Shown here: positions 27,506 to 41,200 of the stretch, piece after piece
Layout: the number at the start of each line of letters is the position of its first letter
How positions within the stretch are numbered: position 1 is the first letter of the stretch
Origin: Macropodus opercularis
Taxonomy: Eukaryota; Chordata; Actinopteri; Anabantiformes; Osphronemidae
Reading direction: 5' to 3'
Assembly: GCA_030770545.1 (NCBI GenBank)
Contig: CM061098.1
Location: 6,404,001 to 6,468,000, forward strand
DNA: 64,000 nt
Notes under the pieces: generated by a model
The model's input: only the letters and a program-made list of their open reading frames with translations
Database searches by the model: none
Told to the model about the DNA's origin: nothing
Program-made: the position numbers and the translations under genes

Positions 27506-30500
27506 ATGCCTTCCTGTGGCTGGCTTTTGGCGCTGGCTCTCGCAGCACTGACAGGTAAAAAGTTCCTCTGTTTCCTCGCTGATCGTGTCTGTGCTCGCTG
27601 TGTGATTGACCTGCTGTGATGTTTAGTGTAAATTTTGGAACAGCGTGCCTGAGTCTGATTGCATTCGTCTTACTTTGTCACACGGTCTCATAAAAAGCAT
27701 CATCTGCTCCTGCTGCGCCTGTTGGTTTAATCTTGAGGATCTCTTATTGAGCAAATCAGTTACAAATCATTTAATGGTTACTTTGTTTTGGTGAGCAGCG
27801 TCGGTTTACGCTGTAACAGAATGTGCTGGTGCGGCTCATCACAGTCACTATTTTGAGTCACTTTCCAAGGTCTTTTCCCACCGAGCTGTTTTATTTCAGG
27901 AAACACTCTTGGAGCTGTTGCAAACCAGCAAACCGAGAGGAACTGCTCTGCGTCTCCACCGGTAAGACCAACTTTTGAATGGACACGTTAAGTCGACAAA
28001 CTGATCTCAAAGTACAGCCAGTTACTTAGCTACACCGTGTGTCAGATTATGAAACGTGCTGCAAGAGTTTTATACCGTTACTGTTAATGATTGCTGCACT
28101 TGCACTACAGTTAATGATTACAGGAAAAGACAATGAAATGGATGCATCAGCAGTTCTGTGGCTTTTACATTCAGTGTGAAGACTCTCCATACTCTTCTCT
28201 TTTTTTCTCCCTGTGCGTGTTCGTGTGTCTCGTAGTATCTCCCAAGCACAGCTGTAAATACCACTGTCCAGCTGCAGGAATTACGAGCACTAATGTCTCC
28301 CCTGAATATCTCTGCCTACATTATTCCTGGCACTGACGCCCACATGGTACGTCTGCTGTCCATCACAGTTATTTCATCTGGCTTTAAGCTGTGTGTGTGT
28401 GTAAGCCGCTCTATTTCTCTATCAGAGTGAGTATATCTCTCCACGCGATGCCAGACTGGCCTTCATGACTGGCTTTACAGGCTCTGCAGGTACAATCCTT
28501 GCCTCCTCCGTGTCTTCCTCGTCGTCCTCCTCCTCTTCGTGACTCAACTCCTCATGTCTGAGTGTTGTGGTCATCCAGCTCCTCTACTTTCATCCCACAC
28601 CCTCACAATACAGCCTGCGTCTCATTCATTTGGTTTCATAGCTTTCACTCACTGCATCATTTCATCTTTCATCTGCTCTCGTTCACAGAGCAGCTTGAAT
28701 ATTAAATTATGCGATGTGTTTTGTTACTGTTGTTTCTGTGTCTGTTAGAAAGCAGATATTAACAACGTAGTTTATGGTATGAACCTGAAATCACCTGGTT
28801 CCGATCTCAGCCTTTCTGTTTCTCCCCACACGCTCACATTTTCCCCATTAGCTCGCCCATCACGCATGTTCTAAGTGCTGTGACATTTATAGTCGTTTGT
28901 TATTCAGTGTCACCACTGGTCTCTATGTAACACAGCTGCTGTCCTGCCTCTCCCCAGGCACTGCAGTAGTTACACCCACCAAGGCTGCTCTGTGGACAGA
29001 CAGCCGCTACTGGGTTCAAGCTGAGAGACAGATGGACTGCAACTGGGAGCTGGAAAGAGATGGTGTGTGTTGGGAGTGTGGCGGAGTCTGTCTTGCCTCC
29101 ATAGGTGACATGTTTATTACCAACAAGGCAACCGGGTCATTCTCACAAACATCACACAGGTGCTAAAAATAACCACTGCAACATCAAATATGAAACTAAA
29201 AAATAGTCCCCAACAAAAACTACTACTACTAACATTTACTAAAACTACAGTTATAACTACCCAGAAAACTACCCAGTTATATAGGATGAGAACACTTGAG
29301 TTGCACACACCTCCCTGAAGTCTGAGGTGATGGCTACAGCTTCCAAATGATCATTTTTGTTTCCATATAATTTATTTACCCAAGTCAATATTGTTAATTT
29401 TGTAACTTAATAACCACTAAGAAAAAACATTCTGGATAATAAATTGAATCCCAGTTTTAGCACAGGTAGGTCAACTGGAGCTACTCTGTCACTTTTTCCT
29501 GAAGTCAATAAGACCTTGTCATGTGTGATGTTCTGCAGTGTCCATCAGCAGCGTGGCAGAATGGCTCATCTCTGAAGTCCCACCGGGCGGCAAAATTGGC
29601 TTTGATCCCTTCCTCTTCTCCCTCAGTAAGTCTCCGTTCTTTACCCCTCCTGTCAGTTCATCTTAACATCAATAAAGTGTTCACCCAAGTAGATGGAAAA
29701 TTATTGATGGAGCCTCCAAACGGCTGCTTACTTGTGATTGATTTGCTTCAGTGTGTGTAATCATGTGCAATTTCCTCCATTAGAGACACAGGAGGGCTAC
29801 AGCTTCGAGCTGATGTCAAGCAATCACAGCCTGAAGTCCATTCCTGGTAACCTGGTCGACCAGGTGTGGAAGGAACAGCCGCCCATCCCATCAGGCGGCC
29901 TCATTCGCCTGCCCGACAGAGTCATACGTGGGTTTTCCATATGTGTGTGCATGTCTAGCACTGCAAACACACACACTGCAGTCTGGTTGTCTGCCTGTGT
30001 GGTGCCTTTTATCTGTGTGCTGATAAATACCAGCAAACTGGACAAAGAGCAGTAAGCAGCTTTGCAAACACAGCCATAAGCAGCCTGTTCAGGGATGACT
30101 GGTCGATCAAATCATATCTTACATGGAATGGAGTCTCCGTATTAGGATGTTGTGGACTACCGTGGGCTTTATTAGTCTTTATGGTTGGAGAGTAGATACG
30201 TGGGACACACGGAGAGCATCATAAACCTAATTGTCTGTGTAAGTGTGTATACATTTGACTCTAATCTGCAGCTAAATTGCAAAAAATATACCCATCATAA
30301 ACCCATCACACACCTGCTAGCGCACAGCCTGAAGTACTTAGTAAGTTAATGGTCAGATATGTTCAGTGGAGGCCATAAAACAGCCAATGAAAGCTAAGCA
30401 GGAGGCGAGAAAATGTTTTACTTACAAGACCATCATCAGATGGACATGAACACCTCACAGAATCAAAGAATTAAATGCATTTTGACAAAGAGACATAACA

Positions 30501-33500
30501 AAATGTATTAACTTACACAAATGAGCATTGTGTGTTTAACGTGAAAGCAATTAAAAGAATGCGTGTTTTTGCAGAAAGGTCCTGGCAGATGAAAGTGGAG
30601 CACATACGGAATGAGATGGCAGACAGTCCATACAAACCTACAGCTCTTCTGCTTTCAGCGCTGGATGAAACGGCTTGTAAGGAAACAGCAGACACACATG
30701 AATAAAGATGAATTTAAAAAGGGAAGTGAAATGACTATAAAGCTGTTTTAAATGTTGCCTGTTTCTCTGTTCTCAGAAATACACAAAGCAGCATTGAAAC
30801 ATAAAATACATGTATACTGAATATGTACTGTATAATATATGTTGTATATATTATTGCATAATAGACGTATGTTCCTACTGTAAAGCAAATCTTTTCCTAT
30901 TGTTAAATGCTGTTTCAATCTAAGCTGGTTTAAGTTCAAACTGACCATTTCTGACTTGTTATTTCAGAATTAGTGAGTCCTTTCAGTGACACAGACAGTC
31001 ACGCACGGCCGAGACGTCCATGGAACACAAGTGTTTTCTAGATGCTGTAAATGAATGTGTGAGCTGCTGCTGTGACTGCTGGCAGTCTGAGTGGTGTGTG
31101 TTACTTTGTTTTTAAGGGCTGTTCAATATGCGCGGCAGCGACATCCCTTACAATCCCTTCTTCTACTCCTACACGCTACTCACGATGGATGAGATCTGGT
31201 AAGTAGACGTTCCAGTGATGACATCAGAGGTAGTGGAATATACAAACACGTTGCCTTTTACTTATATACACACTAATGTAATGAATCACTTCTTGTCTCG
31301 CTTGTCTCAGGCTCTTTGTTCACACACACAGAGTTACAGAGGAGTTGAGGGTGTACCTGAACACCTCCTGTGATGGGCCCCTCTGTGTGCAGCTTAAAAA
31401 CTATGACTCTGTCCCGGATGATTTAAAAGCGTATGTGGCCCTGTCTGGCATTAAAGTGTGGATCGGCACAGAGTACACGAACTATGCACTGTATGAAATC
31501 ATTACACCAGAGGTATGCTAATTATTTTTTTAACAACAGCAGGATTTGCATTGATTCATTACCTGTTATCTGTTTTTATAAACCTCACCAATTAAATATT
31601 GTAGTAACAACACTGAACCATTTTTACCACAGCATGTCTCATGGTGAGTCACAGAGCTAATGTCCTGAGTCCTGTTTGGATTTCAGCTGATAAAACTGTA
31701 ACCACTAAGGAAATGGTTCAAAGCCCCTGTTCTTATTAAAACATTACCTTCCTGGTCAATCAGCACCGGTGTGTGAGTAGCGTGTGATGCCTCTGCAGCT
31801 CCCTAGTAAACCCCATTTCTACATTCTATTTATAGTGGCACACTGAAAGCTAAAGACATTGTGGCTCTGGTCCACTTTCAGTTTATTGTTTTGGTTTTAC
31901 TACCGGAGTGCCCTCCGTCAGCCTTTATTCCAGATGCAGTAGGCAGCTGTTTTCAGTGAAAAAGCTCATTAACACATTGTACATTTCCAATTTAACAACT
32001 GCTTGTTGTTGAAAACAGTGGAGCATTAATCAGCTAATGGGCCAGATACAGAGTAAGAGTGAGTGAACACTGAAATCAATCAAATATGTAAAACAGTTGC
32101 TGAAAGCTTTGCTATAACGGCTTTATTAGGTGAGAATGAAACTTAAGGAGACAAGCGTATACTGGAAACGTATTGTTTCCATTAAATAATCAGTAATTCT
32201 CGCACACTGGGTGTGTTGATGTACGTTGTAAATGCAATGTCTAGTTATAAAACAGAGTTAGCTTCTCTTTGTGAATGTCAAAATGAGAATATACCGTATC
32301 TGTAATAGTTTTTTTTATTACATTTTTTGTCTGCGTCTTTTAGGAAAAGCTGATGACAAGCTCATACTCTCCTGTGTTGACAACTAAAGCTGTGAAAGAT
32401 GAGACTGAGCAGCGAATCTTGAAGGATGCTCACGTATGTCACCTGCACATGTCCTGCCACTCACACCCACAAGTACAAGTACTTAAGAAAATCATGTGCT
32501 AGTAAAGAAGCATTTCACTACAATGAATCTTGATCTTTATGGAAATTCACTCCACTAATTCACGCTTTACTGTCAAAACAGCTTCTGAGAACACAGCCAC
32601 AAGTCACTTAATCACAAACCCGGCAAATAATCTGCAAACGTGTACATTTCTCACGCGTATTTTGTGTTTGCGTATTTGCGACTGATGCTGAAACTCACCT
32701 GGTCTGTGTGTTCAGGTGAGGGACGCGGTCGCTGTCATCCAACTTCTGATGTGGCTGGAGAAGACAGTGCCTGGAGGGAAGGAAACTGAGCTCACTGCTG
32801 CAAGATATGTTGATACATGTCGCAGGTGAGTGTTTGCAATATGTGACAAAGACCTGTATTTAGTAGTACTTTGTTTGAAGTTTTTATTTTTTCATGGAGA
32901 ACAAAACACAGGCTTGAAAATTTGACATATACATAATAATCATGTGGCTACAGCAAACAGAAGGACAACAGAGGCCCAAGCTTTGAAACTATCTCTGCAA
33001 GTGGACCCAACGCTGCACTCGCACATTACAGGTAACTACTTACAGCCTACTAGACAGTCAGGCCAGGGTGAGCGTGTGCAGTTTTTGCAGATGCTTGCTT
33101 CACTTGACTCCAACCTTTTTTCATTCTGACATCTTTTGCTATACACAGGATATTGCATTTTATGTGTTGTTGTTTCCTCTGCAAATCAAAACCCCTAAAT
33201 ATAACAACAAGTACCGGACAAATCGTTGTTGTTTTTTTTAACTGTCAATTGCTAAACTGCAGTTGTTATTTCCTGTTGTTGTGTGTTGTAGCCCAACGGC
33301 AGAAACCAGCCGGACGTTGACAGTTGATGAGATGTATCTGGTGGATTCTGGTGGCCAGTATCTGTGAGTAAAAACACCCTCTTCCACTTTCACCTCACGT
33401 CTTGTGCATTTGAGTCACGCTTGTCTCTCACTACGATCAGAGATGGGACCACTGACATCACTCGGACAGTTCACTGGGGAAACCCCACAGCTATGCAGAG

Positions 33501-35754
33501 GGTAAGAGTCTTATTTAGTAAACCCAAAGCGTGGATGCTCGAAAGCATATTTACATTACAAGTTTACGTTTTCAAGATACAAGACCATGTCACTAAGGGA
33601 ATATTCTCTATACGGGCTGCACAGTACACCATACATACAAAACTGCCTAGTCTCACATTCAGTTTCCATGACCCACTGTTTCTCTTTCTACAGGAGGCCT
33701 TTACTCGAGTGCTCATGGGAAACATTGAGATATCTCGCACAGTCTTTCCGTCTGGCACGAGAGGTGGGGATAAAGAAGCTAAATCCTCAGACTGTTCCTT
33801 CTTTCACCACTAGAGAGCCCTGTTCCTCCGCTGGGTGTACGTCTACCCGCAGCAATGTGTTTGATCTGAGATTTGTGTGTGTTGTTCACGGCCAGGTGTG
33901 AGCATGGAGATGTTGGGCCGGCGAGCGCTGTGGGAGGTGGGCCTAAACTACGGCCATGGCACAGGTCACGGCGTTGGAAACTACTTTGGAGTTCATGAGT
34001 GTACGGCTCATATTTATTGGTTGTTTTCTTACAATCTCAGTCTCACACACACAAGATTTTAGCTTCCAGGAAACTTTTGTTGAGTAATAAAATTATACGT
34101 ACGACATAAAGATAATAAGTAACCACATATTGTTCACACTAACTTTATCATACTGTACATGGTTTGCAGATTTTTCTGCCTTATGCCTATAATGTCCTAT
34201 TTTTTCAGGGCCTGTTGGGTTTCAAGGGAACAACATCCCCTTCAGAGCAGGCATGTTCACATCTATAGGTGAGATTTATTCAGATAAACAAATCCACATC
34301 CACAAACGCTAAGTCCTTACCAACGGACCCCTTGTTGTGCTGTTAATGGCTCACATGTGCTTTTCTTTTAGAACCTGGATATTATAAAGAAAACGACTTT
34401 GGGATCCGGATTGAAGATGTTGCTGTGATTGTACCTGTGGAAACAGAGGTAAGTGAACGTCTAGAATAATCATTAATGAAACCAACAAGCTAAGACAATG
34501 ACTCTTACAACATCTAGCTACTGTTCTTTCTGTCCTCAGTATGGTCATAACTACCTGACCTTTGACACGGTGTCACTGGTTCCATATGACAGAAAACTGA
34601 TTGACACATCTCTCCTCAGCTCAGCACAGGTAAGAAATATTGTTTGACTACATGATCTGCATCTTTTAGGGGACAGTGTGTAGGGAAAAGCAGTTTGTGA
34701 GTAATACGCTTGTGATAGTGTCAAACCTAAACGTCAGGTCACATCTCTAAAGATAAGATCTGCTTTCTTTTTCATTCGTAAATACCTTGGGGTATAAGTC
34801 ACATCAACCTTGTCTTTCATTTTCCTGCTTTACCAGCGCTGGTTTCCTCTTAAAATCCCCCTCTAACACTCAAGGTTGAAGTGTTGCTGCAGCTGAGAGA
34901 TCAAAACATACGCTGAACTCAAACCACATGTAAAAACCTACTTCTTTGTTTTGTTTCTTTTATTTGAAGAGAAAGGAGGTTTTTTGGGGGGACTTGTGGT
35001 ACAGAAATTCTCAAGTAAACGCTTTAATACACATTGTCAGAAATTGTTTTGTCTTTGGCTACGTGTGTATTTAAAGTTTCCTTATTCGTAGAGTCTGTAC
35101 CGAGAGGGAGGACATTACAAATAACTTTTATATTAACAGTGGAAAATACAGAAGTAAAACTGTTCTTTTTCGCTGTATAACTTTAAAATTGCAGCCATGC
35201 TACACTCTAGAAATACTGTAGCTCCAATTCAACCAGCTACGTCAGTTGAACGCTGTCACTTTTTAATATTTATTTTATGTATTTTTTGTTCAAAGACACT
35301 TTGGTCTGTTTGAAAAAACTGCATTTTACTTAAACAACATTTCCAGCGCACGACTTCTACTTGTAATAGTGTTTAATTATGTTTGCTTAACCAACAACTC
35401 CATATTTGATTGAAGTACAGTATATTTATCATATATATGTCATTGTGATTTTTATAGACCCTCGCCTAGTTTATCTCTGTAACGTAGAAGCATTTCTAGG
35501 TCGTACGTTCTCACCCTTCAGCTATGTACTGTAACTTTGACCTCCTCTTTCAGCTTCAGTGGTTGAACAATTACTATCAGACGATCCGGAAGCTTGTTGG
35601 ACCTGAGCTGGAGAAACAGAAACTACATGAGGAGAAGGACTGGATGCTCAGGAACACTGAGCCCTTCGTGGCTCCTGCATCATCTACATCCGTCTGTTCC
35701 TCTTCACTGAGTCTCATTTTTGTGGCTGTTGTGCTCCTTGACAACATCATCTGA
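27506..35754 (+). CDS. xpnpep2: Xaa-Pro aminopeptidase 2 (membrane-bound aminopeptidase P), GPI-anchored
   Basis: Family M24B metallopeptidase that removes an N-terminal residue preceding proline from peptides (bradykinin is the known mammalian substrate), at the cell surface. Coding exons: 27506-27554, 27900-27961, 28236-28346, 28426-28489, 28958-29062, 29539-29625, 29784-29927, 30575-30676, 31117-31198, 31311-31512, 32344-32433, 32716-32825, 32954-33031, 33292-33363, 33441-33501, 33694-33763, 33896-34000, 34209-34268, 34372-34448, 34540-34629, 35554-35754. They join in phase to 673 aa (human 674). The ATG opens a hydrophobic signal peptide. Residues ~70-270 are creatinase N-terminal-like (PGTDAHM, TGFTGSAGT, DSRYW). 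All five metal ligands are present by alignment: Asp447 (DSGGQY), Asp458 (DGTTD), His521 (HGTGHGVG), Glu552 (SIEPGYY), Glu566 (RIEDV). A hydrophobic tail (~654-673) fits GPI attachment. All introns are GT-AG; the exon 7 donor (GTGGGT) is weak. No frameshift seen. Confidence 0.97.
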
Positions 35755-35846
35755 ACATCTCGTCCCTTCTCTATTCACAGCAGACTTGCCCACTAACATT
35801 AGCCCTATGCAGTCTCTAGGAGCAGGATTAAAGGATATATTTGTTT

Positions 35847-35852
35847 AATAAA
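35847..35852 (+). terminator. xpnpep2 proximal polyadenylation signal
   Basis: AATAAA 93 bp after the xpnpep2 stop codon. A second AATAAA at 35,978-35,983 could serve a slightly longer 3'UTR. Confidence 0.6.
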
Positions 35853-35977
35853 TTATTAAGTGACTATATGTTGGATTATGCTTTGATCAAAGTTTTTAAT
35901 TTATTTTTTGTGTGATTTTAGTTTTTCGTGCATTTAAAACTGGACATTTTTATGACCAGCTGATGTACTTCTATTTT

Positions 35978-35983
35978 AATAAA
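35978..35983 (+). terminator. xpnpep2 distal polyadenylation signal
   Basis: AATAAA about 225 bp after the stop codon, at the end of an AT-rich stretch typical of a 3'UTR. Either this or the signal at 35,847 may be used. Confidence 0.55.
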
Positions 35984-38209
35984 GTAAATAGTTTAAAACT
36001 TAACTCAACTCACAGTGCAGACTTTATTATAAATAATAATATATGATTTGGACTCAGACACTCAGGCCCAGCGTTAGTCCACTACAGCCATAATATAACA
36101 ACTTAGAATAGAAGTTTACAAGTGAGGTAAAGTCGTTACCACAAAGTCATCTTTCAGAGATCGACTGTTTTTAAAGGAACCCATGAACAATCTCCTCAAG
36201 GAATAGGAGGCAAGATTCCATCAACTGTCCTAAGAGAGCACAGGGCTCAACGAATGACTCTGACATTACTAGAGTACGCAACTTTCTGATCTGGAGTCGC
36301 TACCATTGCGCCACAGAGTCACACGCTTTCGTCCACTTAACAGCCTTAACATAAAGACTCATGCAAGTGATGATAGTGCTTAAGTGGTCAACTAAGCACC
36401 TTTATAGTAAGAGCAAATGAATAAATTGTGTCAGTGGTATTGTAATATTCATGCAGCTGCAAGTTGTTGACAGTTCTATAGCGTTTAGTGTCTGTGTCAG
36501 AGAAGTCTTATGTTTAACAAGTTAAAAGCTGACATGAAGTCATTTTCCCACTCAGTCAATAAAACGTGTGCAGTGAAAGCACAAAAACCTGTACAGTAAG
36601 AATGACAGAGTCGCCCTCTCTCATTCTGCAGTGAGGTTCAAGAGGACCTCAAAAGAGGAACAATGAGAATGAGATCACTGTTCCTAAGAAAGGAGTCGTG
36701 TAGTCGGCCATTAAACGTAGTCAGCCATTAAACAAGCAGCCATAGCAGGTGTTTGTCCCGGTAGCAGAGCTAAAACACAACTAATGCATTTCAATTTGCT
36801 CAAGCAAAGTTTTAAATTCCCCTGATGCCACTGGTGTCTAACAAGAGTCTGCTTGATGGTTTTTGTAACATGTTAAATAAGTTCTTCTTCTTTAAAGTCT
36901 CTCACTGGAACATTGACTCATCAGACTGCGTGACAAATGTATCACATAATGCACGACTGTCACAATCATAGCGTTAACCTCAATGTCCAGTTGTACTAGT
37001 GGACATCTAGATCTAAATGCAGATGTGTCCCTACCTTTTAATTAGCAATGTTCAGCATGAGCTATGTTCAGAGACGCTAAGATCTTATGATAGTCATAAA
37101 ACCTTTAAGTTACTTCAACTGCTCAGTTTTTATGCAGATTAGTACAGTTTACACAAGCATCTGCTTTGCATATGTTTCCTCTTTTATTTATTCAGTATTT
37201 TTATAAAATTCTTTGATTGTAAGACCTTTAAAATATTGGTACCTTTACATCAAACTGCTGTTTATCATTTTGACACTTACTTTGTAGCCAGTCACTGTTG
37301 CCAACGTTTAGTCAAGTGACGGGAAACTAAAATAGGGCATCTTCTTGTCATGTGGTTAGCTGAACAACCAAAATAACAAGCTGAAACTTGCTTACATTGT
37401 ACTTCCCTCTCTACTTCTACTATGGTGCCTTGTCCTGCTCAGTTCATAGTTCTGGCCACACATGTCTGAGTCACTCTAGATGATTTTGTCTTTGTTATCT
37501 GAGGTTTTATAGGGACAACATGCATCTCAGAGATCATCCTCTATGTAAATTTGCTCTCCTGTCGGTGCAGCAACTGCAGAGCCGTTACTTTCTAAATATG
37601 TCATCAGATTATTTCTTTCATTTCCACACATCAATTACTGTATATTGACACAAATGTGCCAGTTTGAGGGGGTTTAAAAATACATCAGTGTGGTTAAAAG
37701 CCAAACTGGGCCTGCGTGCAGCACGATGAGGATGTTTACAGCTAAAGTTGGAAGAGTAGAAATGTTGCGGCTGCCATGCTGCAGAGGCACGACAGCTTTT
37801 TACTGGTAATCCTTTAGCGTCTGGACAAGTTCAGTGCAGCCAGTTATTCGGCCTCTGAGCTTTACTCGGTTTCTGTTTTAACATCAGCTTTTCCATGGTA
37901 ACGGTTAAACTGTGGTGACATTTTGTGAAAGAGTTTCATCAGTGTGAGGCTGACATACATGTGTTGCCCTGTGTGAGTGAATCTGTCGACTAAAAACAGG
38001 GTTTGCCTCTTTGGTTTCTGTGTGGCCATGTGACTTCCTCCTCTGCTTCTGCTGCAGCGAAGTGCAGCACTGTCTTCCTTTGTGTTTTTTTCTTCATCTG
38101 GTTTCACTGGCAGCGTTAGCTCAGAGACAGCAGTTCTCAGTAAATTCAGCCAGTGTAGCCCACTCACAGCTGTTTGTCCAGGGAGATTTGAGGCCCACTG
38201 AGGTAGAAG
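35984..38209. other. Intergenic stretch between xpnpep2 and sash3
   Basis: Apart from the tRNA-Trp relic I see no gene. The right end must hold the sash3 promoter and any 5'UTR, but no clear TATA box or transcription start could be assigned. Confidence 0.55.
36255..36320 (-). pseudogene. tRNA-Trp(CCA)-like relic with deleted anticodon stem
   Basis: The minus strand reads like vertebrate tRNA-Trp: acceptor GACTCTG, D arm GCGC-AATGGTA-GCG, anticodon loop CTCCAGA (CCA), then TCAGA, variable loop AAGTT, T arm from GCGTA, acceptor CAGAGTC and discriminator A. It is 66 nt instead of 72. Six bases between the D arm and anticodon loop are missing, which removes the 5' half of the anticodon stem. The T loop (CTCTAGT instead of TTCAAAT) and T stem are eroded, so the internal B box is lost. 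The acceptor stem still pairs 7 of 7. I infer a tRNA-Trp pseudogene, not a working tRNA. Confidence 0.75.
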
Positions 38210-41200
38210 ATGCTGAGGCGAAGGCCGTCGAACGCCTCGGAGAAGGAGCAGGTGCAGAAGAAGAAGGTGAGCCTACTTTTTGTAACTTGCTTTGGGAGGT
38301 GAAGCTGTGTCAGAGCTGATGTGGTCAAAGTGGACGTCTATAAACTGTAAATATAACAGAGTTTGATTGCGCAGAGGGCTTCATCACACACCTTTAAACA
38401 CTTCCAACATCACTTCAATACAGGATGTCTCCTCAAGTTGCAGAAGCAAGTGTGGTGAAGCAAACCCACACAGGAAAGCTGAAGCCTGTAGCATGTTTTT
38501 TACTTTAAAACAGAACATTTACAGTTTTTAACTCTCTTCATGCTCAGAGTTCCTCTATTCTGCTATGGTGAATCATTGCTGCACATGTAGTTTGAGTCAG
38601 AGCAGGCTTTGTGGCTTCTGCTGCCTCCCACGCTCGACACCAGTGCCCCTGTTTTCCATCCACGTCTCCCTCCCGTGGTTTAATTCACGCCTTGCCGTTA
38701 CACATCTCACTGCCTCTGTTATCGGCAATCGTCTCCTAACACTTACTTAACACTGGTGACAATCGACTTCAGAGGGCATCATTGTTCCATGACTTGCTCT
38801 GCCATTATCACGGTTACAGAGGATTGATTTAAGTGAGAACTTTGTGGCGTTAGAGGCGGACAACGCAAACCATTTCCCAGAAACCTCATAATAATGTGCA
38901 TTTGTAGTTTTGGCTGCTCTGGTGGTTTTAATTGTTCAGGTTACAAACTAGACTCCGTGTCTGCAATGATTGGCTGCCGGCAGTTGCTCAAGTTTTTGCC
39001 CGTTTCCTGTGGTTTTGGCTAAAAAATCATGAAGATGATCTACGATGACAGTGACATGTGGTTATGTGGAAAAGTACACTAAGAAATTCCACTAGAGGAA
39101 AAACATTTGACAAGTGGAAATTAGGCAAAAGAGACATTAAAGAGACAGTTGAAAGTGAGTTTTAATTTTGAGCTTGTGGGGGTGACACCAGATCACAGCT
39201 GCACTTTCATTTTAAGTAAAAATGCACACAATTCCCCAGAACCAACTGCTCAAGATGTTTGACTGCTTTATTGTGTTTTATGGGATAATACATGTATCTC
39301 ATATGTTGTTGGTGAGACAAAATGATGATCCTGGGTGTCAGGACAGTGCAGTAGTTTCTGTCTCTTTACGCGTGAAGCAGTTACTCTAGAAAACTAAGCT
39401 GAACTGCACTGATAACCTTTGATAACGTCTGCAACATGCGGAGAGTGAGTGACCCCGATTCCTCTTCTTCTGCACTGTGTGAGGAGAAACGAGCAGTTGG
39501 TTCTTCTGAGAAATTGTTCTGCAGATTATTTCTCTGCACACATTTGACAAGATAGGGTAGGTTATGTATCTGCACAGTGATACTGGTGTTTATCTGTGTC
39601 ACACCAAGAACGCAGTAAATCCACTGATGACGATGTGTCTGGTTTCCCTGCTTTATTATACGAGCTGGATTCAGCGTTGGTTGACTTAATGCTGCTGATG
39701 CATTCACAGCTCACCCTGCAGAGGTCCAGCAGCTTCAAGGACTTCATGAAGCACAAACCCACGTCTCCCGTGGTGTCGGAGAAGGAGTTCCCACTGGAGG
39801 AGAATGTAAGTTGAACTCACAATATTCATCTCGGTGTGTGTAGTGCATTGTTTGAAGTTCCTAAATGACACTTCCTTCAGATATTTGATCACCCAGTTCC
39901 TCATTCAACATGCTGCACCACTAAATGACGCTGCTGTTACAGAAGTACACGCTTTGCGCTTCCTGATTTGGCACCTTGCTACACGTGCATGAGCAACACG
40001 TTGACACCTCACTATTCACAGACCTTTAGTAACTTCCCAGAAACATGCAGGGTACTGGGGGTGGAAGTTACATGTATGGGGCAAATAAGAAGTATAGAAG
40101 AGGAGAGGAAGTAAGAATGAATATGATGAGGCCAGGTGACAGCAGTGCAGACAGGATGTCCTATGGTGTGAGCTAGTCAAGCACAGAACCTCTGCAACAC
40201 ACAGACATGTTGCAGAAGCAGCAGAGGTTTGACTGTCCCCCCACAGAGAGTTGGAGTGTTTGTTATTACAGCGTACGATCTCAACCAGGATGCAGGGAAG
40301 GTTGAATCCCTCTCTGCATCTGTGGCAGCTGCGGTTACTGCAGACAACCAAACAAACAACCAAACAACTCATGCATTCTGCTGCTCATTTGCATTTTGTG
40401 TAGCAACAGAATGACGGTCGGTGCTCTGTGCGATTAAACAGCACAAAGTGTCACAGAGGTCACTTGCTATAACTAACCTCCTCTGAAATAGTGACACCAC
40501 CATCAGCTTTCAGCGCTAAGCCTATCGTTGTTGTGTAGTGTCTTCAGAAACTGCACTTGGCCACAATAGAGTGCAGGTGTGAACAAGTTTGTGTGTGCAT
40601 GTGACTTTGTGGGTCTGTGTGTGAGCATGTTACCACAGATGTCTGGTTTGTGAGAAGAACACGTGACAGCGATGGCACAGTGAACATAAAATGTGTCAGT
40701 GTCATAATATAGAAATAGACACTTTCTAATATAATGTATAATAATATAGCGATACACACTTTGCTGCACTTTCTAATCTCCTGTCAGGCAGCGGACATCG
40801 TGGCAACAGAGGAAGCTGTGAAAAGTGGCAGCAAACTGGGCAAGAAGTGGCGCAACGTCATTTCTCGCACGATGACTCGCAAAACATCCAAGATGGTGCA
40901 GAGGGCTCTGGCTGAGGAGGGGGTAAGTAAAACTGGCTGCACTAATGGCACTAAGACGTCAAACAACAAACTTGTGTGTGTCACTGATGGTGAGCGTTGA
41001 AGAAAACAGAAGTCTCCATCTAGTGGACGCATACTTGTACTGCATGCATTCCATCAGATGGTGTAATTGCACTTTTAATTGGTTAATTGTTAATTGTGAA
41101 AGTTAAATGACTGTTCGTGACCAGATGTAATCCTCTGTGTCTCCAGGGGGAGAGCGGTGAGGAGCTGTCTCCCGTCTCCGCTGACTGGCTTCCAGATCTG

